Part shown: one piece after another, positions 7,656 to 16,567 of the stretch
Numbering within the stretch: position 1 is the first letter of the stretch
How the letters are laid out: each line of letters starts with the position of its first letter
Assembly: GCA_009837445.1 (NCBI GenBank)
Contig: VXTM01000051.1
Span: forward strand, 49,970 to 113,969
Length of the DNA stretch: 64,000 nt
Reading direction: 5' to 3'
Source: Acidimicrobiaceae bacterium
GTDB lineage: Bacteria > Actinomycetota > Acidimicrobiia > Acidimicrobiales > Aldehydirespiratoraceae
Notes under the pieces: generated by a model
Database searches by the model: none
What the model was told of the DNA's origin: nothing
Seen by the model: the letters and a program-made list of their open reading frames with translations, nothing else
Program-made: the position numbers and the translations under genes

Positions 7656-8783
7656 ATGAGAAGTCGAGCAAGTCTCGCCAGGGGTGTGAGCACGGCAGCG
7701 TTGCTGTGCGCCGTGCTGGCCGCGGGCTGCGGGTCCGACGAGGCGACGCCCTCGCAGGAGGCGGCTGCCCCGGCTGCGCCGACGGTCGCGACCACCAGCT
7801 CCGCGCCCGCCACCACGTCCATTGCCCCGACGACCACGACCGCGCCCGCCACCACGTCCATTCCCGCGACAACCACGACCTCGTCCACGACCACAACGAC
7901 AACCTCCACCACCACGACTACCTCGACGACAACTACGACGTCCACGACCACGACGACCACCACCGCGCCGCCTCCGCCCACGACGACGGTCACCGCCCCG
8001 GACCCGGTGCCGATCGAAGAGATCGAGGGCTGGGAGCTGGTCTGGCACGACGAGTTCGACGGCGACGCCATCGACCCCACCAACTGGACCTACGACATCG
8101 GCGGCTGGGGCTGGGGCAACGGCGAGGCCCAGTACTACACGTCGCGGCCTCAGAACGCCCGGGTCGAGAACGGGCTACTGGTCATCGAGGCCCACCAGGA
8201 GAAGTACGAGAACTCCTACTACACCTCGGCCCGCATGCTGACGAAGGGCCTGAGGGAGTTCAAGTACGGGCGCTTCGAGGCCCGCCTGAAGGTGCCGGCC
8301 GGCGCGGGGCTCTGGCCCGCGTTCTGGATGCTCGGCGCCCACTTCGACCGCCACTCCGAGGACCAGCAGAACCACTGGCCGCACGTGGGCGAGATCGACA
8401 TCATGGAGTACATCGGCCGGGAGCCGGACCTGGTGTTCGGCACGATCCACGGACCCGGCTATGCGGGGGCGACCGGCTTCACGAGGTGGAACCGGCAGGA
8501 CTACCCCATCGCCGACGACTACCACACCTACGCCATCGAGTGGGACTACGACGGCATCACCTGGTTCTACGACGGCGAGGAGTACTACACGCTCACCAGG
8601 GACGTGACCGCCCATCGGCCCTGGGTGTTCGACCACGAGTTCTTCATGATCCTGAACCTGGCGGTCGGCGGGCAGTTCCCCGGACCGATCGCGCTGGACC
8701 TCGAGTTTCCGGTCGCGCTGTACGTCGACCATGTGCGGGTGTACCAGCAAGTCGACGAGACCGAGGAGGCCACGGCCAGTTGA
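7656..8783 (+). CDS. Secreted GH16 beta-glucanase (laminarinase-like) lipoprotein
   Basis: 375 residues. A signal peptide ends in the lipobox LAAGC (Cys about 25), followed by an 85-residue Ala/Thr/Ser linker and a GH16 catalytic domain from about 122 (LVWHDEFDGDAIDPTNWTYD). The active site is GEIDIMEYIG, the ExDxxE signature with two catalytic Glu, in the form usual for beta-1,3-glucanases. LWPAFWMLG and the terminal YVDHVRVYQ are family hallmarks. The enzyme should be tethered outside the membrane and cut beta-glucan for uptake by the ABC system upstream. Substrate linkage (beta-1,3 versus mixed) is not proven by sequence. Confidence 0.95.
   Translation: MRSRASLARGVSTAALLCAVLAAGCGSDEATPSQEAAAPAAPTVATTSSAPATTSIAPTTTTAPATTSIPATTTTSSTTTTTTSTTTTTSTTTTTSTTTTTTTAPPPPTTTVTAPDPVPIEEIEGWELVWHDEFDGDAIDPTNWTYDIGGWGWGNGEAQYYTSRPQNARVENGLLVIEAHQEKYENSYYTSARMLTKGLREFKYGRFEARLKVPAGAGLWPAFWMLGAHFDRHSEDQQNHWPHVGEIDIMEYIGREPDLVFGTIHGPGYAGATGFTRWNRQDYPIADDYHTYAIEWDYDGITWFYDGEEYYTLTRDVTAHRPWVFDHEFFMILNLAVGGQFPGPIALDLEFPVALYVDHVRVYQQVDETEEATAS
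7787..7990 (+). repeat. ACC/ACG/ACA threonine-codon repeat encoding the GH16 linker
   Basis: Simple repeats of Thr codons (ACC ACG ACG ACA) encode a Thr/Ser-rich run of about 65 residues between the lipid anchor and the catalytic domain. Such linkers are flexible and often O-glycosylated in actinobacteria. The repeat is a likely site of length change between strains. Confidence 0.85.
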
Positions 8784-11700
8784 GCAGCGCGACCACCGCC
8801 AACATGCAGCCCGAGGGCAGGCTCTGCGTCGAGGACGGCCTTGAGTGGTACCGGGTAGACGACTACGACCTGCTCGACCCGTTCCTGGTCAACGTCACCG
8901 GCCGCAGCGACCTGTGGCTGTTCGTGTCGAGCACGGGAGCGCTGACCGCGGGGCGCCGCAGCCCCGAGCATGCCTTGTTCGCCTACGAGACCGACGACCG
9001 CTTGCACCGCAGCGGCGGCCGGACCGGCCCCTTCACCCTCATCAGGGCTGGCGGGGGCGCCGATCCCTGGCAGCCCTTCGCTCCCCATGCGCCCTACGGG
9101 ACCGTTCGCCGGTCGGTGGCCAAGACGCTCTGTGGTGATCGTCTCAGGTTCGAGGAGCACAACCCCGAACTGGGGCTCACCTTCCGCTACACGTGGGCGA
9201 CCGCGGCCGGCTACGGGCTGGTGCGCACCTGCGAGCTGGCGGCATCCGCCGGCGCCTCGCCCTGCGACGTCGAGTTGCTGGATGGGCTGATCGACGTGTT
9301 GCCCGCCGGCGTGGAGCTCGAGGCCCAGCAGACGTCGAGCACCCTCGTCGACGCCTACCGGCGCTCGGAGTTCGACCCCGAGTCGGGTCTGGCGCTGTTC
9401 ACGCTCGAAGCGCTGGTCAGCGACCTGTCCGACCCGGCCGAGTCGCTGCTGGCCTCGGTCGTGTGGTCGCGGGGCCTCGACGCCGCGGTCACGGCCATGT
9501 CCGATCGCCAGATCCGCGGCTTCCGCTCAGGCAGGGACCTCGAGCCCGAGCATCTCGCCACCGGCGTCAAAGGCGCCTTCCTCGTGTCGGCACCGGCTCG
9601 GATCAGCGCGGAATCGCCGGTGCGCTGGACGATCGTGGCCGACGTCAACCGGGACCACATCGCGGTGGCTCGGCTGCGCAGGTGGCTGCGCAGCACCGGC
9701 GAGGCCGATCCGATCGCACGGGCCGCGGTCGACCAGTCCCACCACGAGCTGACGAACCTGATCGCCCATGCCGACGCCCTCCAGCAGACAGCCGACCGCG
9801 GCGCAACCGTCCGGCATCTGGCCAACGTCACCTACAACTGCATGCGCGGCGGCGTGCCGCTCGACGCCCACCGGGTGGCCGTGGCCGACGTGAGCCGGTT
9901 CATGGGCGCCCGCAACCGGCCCGCCGCCGCCCGGTTCGAGCAGCTCGCCACCGGGATGGACGCGGTCGTCGAACTCGACGAGTTGCAGGCGGCCGTGTCG
10001 TCGGACGCCACGCTGGCCCGGCTCGTGAACGAGTACCTGCCGCTCACGTTCAGCCGCCGTCACGGCGATCCGAGCCGCCCCTGGAACAGCTTCCAGATCG
10101 GCGACGGAGCCTCGGCCGGCGACCGGCTCTTCGCGTACGAGGGCAACTGGCGCGACATCTTCCAGAACTGGTTGGCGCTGGTGCACAGCTTCCCCGGCTA
10201 CGCTCCGTCGTTCCTGGCCAAGTTCCTGAACGCCTCCACGATGGACGGCCACAACCCCTACCGGATCGGCAACGACGGCATCGACTGGGAGATGCCCGGG
10301 GAGGGCAACTGGTCGACGTTCGGCTACTGGGGCGACCACCAGATCGTCTACCTGCACAGCATCCTCGACGCGGTGCACCGGTTCCATCCGGGCTCGCTGG
10401 AGGCGGCGCTCAACCGGCTGGAGTTCTCGTACGGGGACGTGCCCTACCGGATGCTGCCCCACGACAGCATCGTGGCCGATCCGAAGCACACCCTCGAGTT
10501 CGATCACGCCGCCCAGGCCGGCATCGACGAGCGGGTGGCCGAGATCGGCGCCGACGGGCGGCTGGTGGCAACAGCCGGCGGTGGCGTCCATCACGCTTCC
10601 CTGGCCGAGAAGCTGCTGGTGCCGGCCCTGGCGAAGCTGTCGAGCCTGGTTCCCGGCGGCGGGATCTGGCTCAACACGCAGCGGCCCGAGTGGAACGACG
10701 CCAACAACGCGCTGGTGGGTATCGGCGTGTCGGTGGTGACGGTGTTCCACCTCCGCGATTACCTGGCGTTCCTCGACGGTCTGCTGGAACGCTCACCCGT
10801 CGAGGAGGTGCCGGTCGCGCCGGCGGTGCTGGAGTGGATGACCGGCCTCGAATCGGCCTTCGATGCGCACCGCGGGCTGGCTGAAGGCGACCCGATCACC
10901 GCCGAGGCCCGGCGGGAGCTGCTCGACCAGGTGGGCCGCAGCGCCTCCTCCTACCGCGCAAGCGTGTACGGCCGGCCGCCCGAGCCCACCCGTCCGGCGA
11001 GCGTCGCCGCAGTGCGGGGATGCATCCGGGCCGCCCTCCCCCATCTCGACCGGATCATCGCCGAGGCCCGGCGGCCCGACGGCCTGGCCCACGCCTACCG
11101 GCTGCTGCGGCTCGGGCCCGCGACCGCGGAGCTCGACCCCCTGTACGTGATGCTGGAGGGCCAGGTCGCCGCGCTGAGCTCCGCCCTGGCGGGCCCGCAG
11201 GACGTGATCGACCTGGTGGACGCCCTCTTCGACAGCGACCTGTACCGCCCCGACCAGCAGTCGTTCCTGCTGTACCCGAACCGGTCCCGCCCCTCGTTCA
11301 TGGACAAGAACCAGGTGCCCGAGAGCCTCGTCGGTCCGGCTCTCAGCAGCCTGATCGACAACGGCGCCGGTATCGCCCGCCGCGACGCCGACGGCAGCGT
11401 GCGCTTCGCGGCTCACCTGCGCCGGGGGCAGGATCTCGAGGACGCCATCGACTCGTTGGAGGAGGCCTGCCGGCCCGACCGCGCCGGCCGCGCCGAGGTG
11501 CTGGACGCCTACGAGGCCGTGTTCGAGCACCGCGCCTTCGCGGGGCGGTCCCAGACCATGTACCGCTACGAGGGGCTCGGCTGCGTCTACTGGCACATGG
11601 TGATGAAGCTGATGTTCCGCCTGCAGCAGCGCATCTTCGCGGCGGCCGACTCGGCCGCCGACCGGGACCTCCTCGCGGAGATGGTCCACCGCTACCGCCG

Positions 11701-12199
11701 TGTCAGGGCGGGGCTCGGGCCCTCCAAGACGGTGGCGGACCACGGCGCCTTCCCCCTCGACCCGCATTCGCACACGCCGGCGCACACCGGCGCCCAGCAG
11801 CCGGGCATGACCGGCGCCGTCAAGGAGGGCATCCTGCTGCGCTGGGGCGAACTCGGCCTGCGGGTCAACGACGGGCGCCTGGGCTTCACCCCGATCCTGC
11901 TCGACCCGGCAGAGTTCCTGACCGCAGCCTGCCCGTGGCCGCCGCTGGGCGACGGGGAGTCGCTCCAGCCGGGCACGCTCGGGTTCACCTACTGCGGAGC
12001 GCCGGTCGTCTACCACCTGGACGGCGCCGCCCCGTGGACCCGTACAGCCCTGTCCGGCGGCGAGACGGCCACGAGCGCCGACCGACTGGACCGGGCCTTC
12101 AGCCGGGCCCTGTTCGCCCGCACCGGCGCCATCGCTCGCATCGACGTGGGCATCGACCCGGCACGGCTATTCCCGCAGGAAGGCGCCGCATTAGTCTGA
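8780..12199 (+). CDS. Large conserved protein of unknown function in a glucan locus
   Basis: 1,139 residues from a TTG at 8780 that overlaps the GH16 stop (TTGA) and has GAGGAGG about 10 bases upstream; an ATG at 8804 lacks a ribosome site. No signal peptide, so cytoplasmic. I do not recognise a named family. Conserved-looking, aromatic-rich stretches occur at about 445-530 (YEGNWRDIFQNW, then GNDGIDWEMPGEGNWSTFGY and WGDHQIVYLH) and about 625-660 (GGGIWLNTQRPEWNDANNAL). Trp/Asp/Glu-rich motifs on a helical background suggest an (alpha/alpha)6-type carbohydrate-active enzyme. Translational coupling to GH16 suggests it acts on imported glucan oligomers. Confidence 0.85.
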   Translation: MSSATTANMQPEGRLCVEDGLEWYRVDDYDLLDPFLVNVTGRSDLWLFVSSTGALTAGRRSPEHALFAYETDDRLHRSGGRTGPFTLIRAGGGADPWQPFAPHAPYGTVRRSVAKTLCGDRLRFEEHNPELGLTFRYTWATAAGYGLVRTCELAASAGASPCDVELLDGLIDVLPAGVELEAQQTSSTLVDAYRRSEFDPESGLALFTLEALVSDLSDPAESLLASVVWSRGLDAAVTAMSDRQIRGFRSGRDLEPEHLATGVKGAFLVSAPARISAESPVRWTIVADVNRDHIAVARLRRWLRSTGEADPIARAAVDQSHHELTNLIAHADALQQTADRGATVRHLANVTYNCMRGGVPLDAHRVAVADVSRFMGARNRPAAARFEQLATGMDAVVELDELQAAVSSDATLARLVNEYLPLTFSRRHGDPSRPWNSFQIGDGASAGDRLFAYEGNWRDIFQNWLALVHSFPGYAPSFLAKFLNASTMDGHNPYRIGNDGIDWEMPGEGNWSTFGYWGDHQIVYLHSILDAVHRFHPGSLEAALNRLEFSYGDVPYRMLPHDSIVADPKHTLEFDHAAQAGIDERVAEIGADGRLVATAGGGVHHASLAEKLLVPALAKLSSLVPGGGIWLNTQRPEWNDANNALVGIGVSVVTVFHLRDYLAFLDGLLERSPVEEVPVAPAVLEWMTGLESAFDAHRGLAEGDPITAEARRELLDQVGRSASSYRASVYGRPPEPTRPASVAAVRGCIRAALPHLDRIIAEARRPDGLAHAYRLLRLGPATAELDPLYVMLEGQVAALSSALAGPQDVIDLVDALFDSDLYRPDQQSFLLYPNRSRPSFMDKNQVPESLVGPALSSLIDNGAGIARRDADGSVRFAAHLRRGQDLEDAIDSLEEACRPDRAGRAEVLDAYEAVFEHRAFAGRSQTMYRYEGLGCVYWHMVMKLMFRLQQRIFAAADSAADRDLLAEMVHRYRRVRAGLGPSKTVADHGAFPLDPHSHTPAHTGAQQPGMTGAVKEGILLRWGELGLRVNDGRLGFTPILLDPAEFLTAACPWPPLGDGESLQPGTLGFTYCGAPVVYHLDGAAPWTRTALSGGETATSADRLDRAFSRALFARTGAIARIDVGIDPARLFPQEGAALV

Positions 12200-12203
12200 G
12201 GCT

Positions 12204-12623
12204 GTGGGTGCGTGGTTGCTGGCCGCTGCGATAGCACTCGCGCACGGGCTGCTGGCGGTGTTCCTGATCGTGGGCGCGCCGTTCGCGGCCCGCCGACCCC
12301 GGCTGATGGTGTGGTACCTGATCATGCTGGCACCGACTGCGTTCGTGAACCTGGCGCGGCTGCCGTGCCCGCTGACGGTCTGGGAGAAGGACCTGTGGCG
12401 CCTCGCCGGTGAGACCCCGTACCGGGGCGGTTTCATCTCGCACTACTTCGTCAAGCCGTTCCACTCCGGCGGCCTGACCCCCACCGGAGAGGACCTCCTG
12501 CTGGTCTCGGTGGTGGTCTGGTGCCTGTCGTGGCTGCTCTACTCCGCCGTCTGGCACCTCCGGAGGCGGCTGCGAGGCATCGCCCGCGGCGTCGACTCCG
12601 CCCGCCAGGCCGCCGCGCAGTAG
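12204..12623 (+). CDS. DUF2784-like small membrane protein
   Basis: 139 residues from a GTG at 12204, four bases after the previous stop. Four hydrophobic segments (LLAAAIALAHGLLAVFLIVG first; VSVVVWCLSWLLYSAVW last). The central CPLTVWEKDLWRLAG...GGFISHYFV is the DUF2784 signature as I recall it. Function unknown. It may be co-transcribed with the unknown 1,139-residue protein. Confidence 0.75.
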   Translation: MGAWLLAAAIALAHGLLAVFLIVGAPFAARRPRLMVWYLIMLAPTAFVNLARLPCPLTVWEKDLWRLAGETPYRGGFISHYFVKPFHSGGLTPTGEDLLLVSVVVWCLSWLLYSAVWHLRRRLRGIARGVDSARQAAAQ

Positions 12624-12788
12624 CCCCGGGGCGGAGTGCCGGCCCGCGTCCCGGCGCTCTTGTGGAGAGCCGCTTGGACTCACGCGACGCCGAGCACGAT
12701 AGCCTCGCTGGGTCGCAGCAATCGTAGTAACTGATACAGGGGGCTGACTCGAAGCCACTGCGCGGCGGGCCCTCTAACCGGCGGGGTC

Positions 12789-13337
12789 ATGTACACGTAC
12801 TCGCAGATAGAGGAGATCGCCGCTGCCGGTGGCTACACGATCGGCGGGCGCGATATCAGCCGGGTATCGGCCGCGCACGTGCATCAGGTGTATGCGGGCC
12901 TCATGAACAGCGGCCACGAGGAGGCCTACATCGCCATCGGGGCCATGACGAAGCTGAGACAGTGGCTGATCCACGGCGGCTTCGAACCGCCGCCGGTTCG
13001 GGGCGCCGGCTTCGTGCGCAGCGACCGCGAGGTGTGGGTTGCGTACACGACCTACGAGGTCCCCGCGCTGGTCCGGGGGCGTGCCTCCGCTCTCGCTGAT
13101 CTCAGGAGCTACCTCCCGGTGGCGGCCAGTCCCCACTACGACGGGTCCCTGCGGGTGAAGACCGACCCGCCGATCCATCTCCTGGCGGATGTCGAAATCG
13201 TCTTGAGGTCGCCGCTGGGCAGCATGACGCTGAGCCGGCAGGACGCGCTCATAGTCGAGCAATGGCTGTCGGTGACGATGCGCCGCAAGGACCGCCGGGG
13301 GGTGCTGTGCCTGCCCGGTGCGTGGATCAGCGCTTAG
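12789..13337 (+). CDS. Hypothetical protein, 182 residues
   Basis: Starts MYTYSQIEEIAAAGGY at an ATG preceded by GGCGGGG. No signal peptide, membrane segment or family motif that I recognise. N-terminal 60 residues look helical (HVHQVYAGLMNSGHEEAYIAIG), the remainder mixed, with a charged end (MRRKDRRGVL). Codon use is like its neighbours and the opposite-strand frame is less protein-like, so I believe it is coding. It converges on the ammonium transporter. Confidence 0.6.
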   Translation: MYTYSQIEEIAAAGGYTIGGRDISRVSAAHVHQVYAGLMNSGHEEAYIAIGAMTKLRQWLIHGGFEPPPVRGAGFVRSDREVWVAYTTYEVPALVRGRASALADLRSYLPVAASPHYDGSLRVKTDPPIHLLADVEIVLRSPLGSMTLSRQDALIVEQWLSVTMRRKDRRGVLCLPGAWISA

Positions 13338-13342
13338 GACGC

Positions 13343-13374
13343 GGGGCCGCTACGTCCTGACGCCGCTCGGCCCC
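13343..13374. terminator. Hairpin between convergent genes
   Basis: GGGGCCG (13343-13349) pairs with CGGCCCC (13368-13374); an alternative outer pairing CTTAGG/CCTAAG also exists. It lies between the stop at 13337 and the stop of the leftward transporter at 13374, so it could end both transcripts. No strong T-run on either side. Confidence 0.5.
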
Positions 13375-15182
13375 TAAGAACGCGGGTCGGGCGGCGCCGG
13401 ATCCGTTGGCGGGTACTGGCCCGGCGGGACCGCGCCCGGTGGCGGGGCCTGCCTCGGCGGAGCCTGTCTGGGCGGGACCGGATCGGTGGGCGGGTACTGG
13501 CCCGGAGGAACTGCGCCCGGCGGGGCCTGCCTCGGGGGGACCACACCCGGCGGCGGGGCCTGCCTGGGCGGGACTGCGCCTGGTGGCGGTGCTTGCCGCG
13601 GCGGGGCTGCGCCCGGTGGCGGCGCTTGCATGGGCGGGACTGCGCCCGGTGGCGGACCCTGCCGCGGAACCGGGTCGGTCGGCGGGAACAGGCCGGGCGG
13701 GACCGGTTGGCGCGGATCCATCCAGCCCTCGCCGGGACTCACCGCTCGCTCGCTCCGGCGCCGGCGACGCTCGCGGGAGTTGAGCGGCCGCTCGTAGTCC
13801 TCGAAGTCCTCCGGCACGAGCACGAACTCCGGGTGGGACTCGATGCCGAGCTCGCCCACGTCCTGACCGACGTACTCGACGTCGCGCGACACCCTCATGC
13901 CGATCGTGAGGTCGATCACCTTCCAGACGATGAGGGAGGCGACGAACGTGAACGCCATGACCGCCCCGGCGCCCGCCAGCTGGACGCCGAGGTCGGCTCC
14001 ACCTGCGATGCTGGCGGCCAGCGTCCCCCACACTCCTGCCACCAGATGCACGGGGATGGCCCCGACCACGTCGTCGAGCTTCAACCGCTCCAGCAGGTAG
14101 GTCGCCACCGAGCAGAGCACCCCGCCGACGGCTCCGATGACGATGGCCCACTCGCTCTCGGCGATGTTGGGGGCGGCGGTGATCGACACCAAGCCGGCCA
14201 GGGCGCCGTTGAGGCTGGAGGCGAGGCCCAGCCGGCCGAAGAGGGGGCGAGCGACGAGCACGGCGGCGACCAGGCCGCTGGCCGCGGCGAGGTGGGTGTT
14301 GGCCATGACGCTGCTCATCACCACTGCGTCGCCGGGGGTGCCCAGCACCAGCTGCGAGCCGCCGTTGAATCCGAACCAGCCCAGCCACAGGATCAGCACT
14401 CCGAGGGTCATCACCAGCACGTTGGACGGCGGGGTGGCCTTCACGCTGCCGTCGGGACGGAACTTCCCTCGGCGGGGCCCGACCACCAGCAGCGCTGCCA
14501 GGGCGGCGCATCCGCCGGTGGTGTGCACCACGGTGCCGCCGGCGAAGTCCTGGAAGCCCATGTCGTAGAGCCAGCCGCCGCCCCACACCCACGCGCCGAC
14601 GATCGGGTAGATGAACGCGGTCAGCACGAGCGTGAACGCCCAGAACGACCACAGCTTGACCCGCTCGAGGATGGCGCCCGACACGATCGACGCCGCGGTG
14701 GCCACGAAGAGCATCTGGAAGAACCAGGCGGACATCGATGCGTGCCCGTTGGCGACGATCTCGTCGATGCGGCCGGTGGCCCCGTCGAACAGCGCCGCCT
14801 CGGCGCCGGTGGGTCCGTGGAGCAGCTGGAACCTGCCGACGATGTCGCCGACGTCCAGGTACATGAGGTTGTAGCCCACCACGAAGTACGACAGCCCGGC
14901 GATCGAGTAGATGCCCACGTTCTTGAGGCAGATCATCGACGAGTTCTTGGTGCGGACCGTGCCGGCCTCCAGCATCGTGAATCCGGCGCCCATCCACATC
15001 ACCAGCACGCCCCACACCAGGAACGAGAACGAGCTGAGTATGAACTCGATGTCCTGGTAGGAGGCGGTCGGGGCGACCTCGGACTGCGCCGCCTGGGCAG
15101 CGCCGGGCAGGACCGCCCAGAACCCGAGCACCAGCAGCGCCGCGAAGGCGATCCTGGCGATCCGGTGTCGGTCAAGATGCAT
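13374..15182 (-). CDS. amt: Ammonium transporter AmtB family with proline-rich repeat tail
   Basis: 602 residues; a usual Amt is 400-450. Cleavable signal peptide (AALLVLGFWAVLPGAAQA), then eleven-span Amt core beginning FLVWGVLVMWMGAGFTMLEAG. The pore twin-His residues appear in VVHTTGGCAAL and AIPVHLVAGVWGT, so the channel should be active. After residue about 430 a charged cytoplasmic region (RERRRRRSERAV) leads into about 120 residues of PPPGAVPPRQA-like repeats, which is unusual. No GlnK gene is adjacent. A divergent MFS gene starts 174 bp away. Confidence 0.95.
   Translation of the reverse strand: MHLDRHRIARIAFAALLVLGFWAVLPGAAQAAQSEVAPTASYQDIEFILSSFSFLVWGVLVMWMGAGFTMLEAGTVRTKNSSMICLKNVGIYSIAGLSYFVVGYNLMYLDVGDIVGRFQLLHGPTGAEAALFDGATGRIDEIVANGHASMSAWFFQMLFVATAASIVSGAILERVKLWSFWAFTLVLTAFIYPIVGAWVWGGGWLYDMGFQDFAGGTVVHTTGGCAALAALLVVGPRRGKFRPDGSVKATPPSNVLVMTLGVLILWLGWFGFNGGSQLVLGTPGDAVVMSSVMANTHLAAASGLVAAVLVARPLFGRLGLASSLNGALAGLVSITAAPNIAESEWAIVIGAVGGVLCSVATYLLERLKLDDVVGAIPVHLVAGVWGTLAASIAGGADLGVQLAGAGAVMAFTFVASLIVWKVIDLTIGMRVSRDVEYVGQDVGELGIESHPEFVLVPEDFEDYERPLNSRERRRRRSERAVSPGEGWMDPRQPVPPGLFPPTDPVPRQGPPPGAVPPMQAPPPGAAPPRQAPPPGAVPPRQAPPPGVVPPRQAPPGAVPPGQYPPTDPVPPRQAPPRQAPPPGAVPPGQYPPTDPAPPDPRS
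13385..13695 (-). repeat. Tandem proline-codon repeat in the 3-prime end of the ammonium transporter gene
   Basis: Imperfect repeats of about 33-36 bp encode PPPGAVPPRQA-type units; longer duplicated blocks around PPGQYPPTDP occur at 13386-13436 and 13473-13520 and once more near 13672. Every unit keeps the reading frame. Length variation among strains is likely. Confidence 0.85.
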
Positions 15183-15356
15183 ACGACGGCTCCTCCCGCG
15201 GCACGAACGGCGGACATGCTACCGATTCGCTCTGTCCGTCCTTAACGCTCTAGGAGAATCTGACGCCAGATCTGCAAATGGGTTGGCGGATTCGTTCCCT
15301 CAGGAAGGCCCGGCATTAGCCTGAGCGCTCGTGGACCCATCCGCCGACCGCTAGCC

Positions 15357-16559
15357 GTGGCTGCCGGCATGGGCCGCGTCGACGCGGCTGCGGTGGCTGC
15401 GTCGGGCGCCCTGCTGGCCGCGGGGGCCATCCCGCAGATCATCTCGGGTCCGCTGGGTCCGTACCTGCGGCTCGATCTCGGGATCAGCTCATCGGAGCTG
15501 GGGCTGGGCCTGTCGCTGTCGGCCATCCCCGGCGTGGTGTTCTCGGTATGGGGCGGGCGCCTCACCGACCGCGTCGGCGGGATCACCATCGGGCGGCTCA
15601 CCTGCATCGTCTCGGGCCTGTTCGTGGTGGCCATGTCGCAGGCGCCCAGCATCACGTGGTTCATTGGGCTGCTGGCCGTGGCCGGGTTCCTGCGGGTGAT
15701 CTCCGAGCCGAGCTCGTCGAGGATCCTGGTGGACCTTCTGGTGCGCACGCCGCGGGTGCTCGCTTTCGGCATCCGCGAGGCGTCGCTGCCGCTGCTGGTG
15801 CTGGTGTCCACTGCGGTGCTGCCGGTGTTCGGGGACTGGCTGGGCTGGCGCACCGTCTTCGCGGCGTCCTCGGTGTTCGCGGCGGTGGGGATGTGGCTGC
15901 TGCTGGGCCCGGCCCGGCCCCGCCGGCCTTCGAGAGCGCCGGACGGCTCGCCGGCCGCCTCCCAGCCGCCTGTCTACGAGCCGCCCGCAGCCTCCGGCGG
16001 CGATGTGCCGACCCTGGGGTTGAGCTTCTACGGCGGCGCCGGCCTGCTGATGTTCAACCTGGTCGTGTTCAACACGTTCGCATCGCTGTCGTTCGTCGAT
16101 GCGGGCTCCAGCCCCGACGGCGCGGCCGCCCTGGTGGCGGCCTCCGCGGGTGGGGCCGTGCTCATGCGGGTCGGCTGCGCCTATGCGGTGGCCCGTCGGG
16201 GGCTCAACGCCCGCTCGACCCTGGCCGCCATGGCCGCGGTGGCGGTCGTCGGCTATCTGGCCATGGCCACCGGCAACAGCCAGTGGATGCTGGTTGGGAT
16301 ACCGGTCGCCTACTTGTCGGGCTGGGGATGGACTCCCCTGCTGTACAGCTACATCACCGTCGGGCGCGAGCAGTCCACCGGCAAGATCACCGGCGTGGTG
16401 TCGGCCCTTTTCGCGTCGGCCGCGATCGCCGGCCCGGTGGCGGCGGGCTGGGTCGCCGAGCGGTTCGGCTGGCTGGAGGTCTGGGCGGCCGCAGCCCTCT
16501 TCTCGGCGTCGGCGGCCGTCCTGATGGCGTACCGGCCCGCGGGCAGCCGGTCCCGTTGA
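15357..16559 (+). CDS. Major facilitator superfamily transporter
   Basis: About 400 residues, twelve hydrophobic segments. The MFS loop 2-3 motif is present (GGRLTDRVGGI), and a proline/alanine-rich central loop at about 185-215 separates the two six-helix halves. Resembles CynX/NarK-like or YbfB-like members; substrate unknown. Starts at a GTG (15357); an in-frame ATG at 15369 is an alternative. Its stop is 8 bp from the stop of the convergent SDR gene. Confidence 0.88.
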   Translation: MAAGMGRVDAAAVAASGALLAAGAIPQIISGPLGPYLRLDLGISSSELGLGLSLSAIPGVVFSVWGGRLTDRVGGITIGRLTCIVSGLFVVAMSQAPSITWFIGLLAVAGFLRVISEPSSSRILVDLLVRTPRVLAFGIREASLPLLVLVSTAVLPVFGDWLGWRTVFAASSVFAAVGMWLLLGPARPRRPSRAPDGSPAASQPPVYEPPAASGGDVPTLGLSFYGGAGLLMFNLVVFNTFASLSFVDAGSSPDGAAALVAASAGGAVLMRVGCAYAVARRGLNARSTLAAMAAVAVVGYLAMATGNSQWMLVGIPVAYLSGWGWTPLLYSYITVGREQSTGKITGVVSALFASAAIAGPVAAGWVAERFGWLEVWAAAALFSASAAVLMAYRPAGSRSR

Positions 16560-16567
16560 GGGCGCGG

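Noticed and set aside
7706..8779. In-frame extension upstream of the 1,139-residue protein
   Set aside because: It lies over the GH16 gene in another frame, is Arg/His-rich and has no ribosome site. True start is near 8780.
13406..15245. Rightward frames over the ammonium transporter
   Set aside because: Shadow frames created by high GC and the proline-codon repeat; no membrane or domain pattern.
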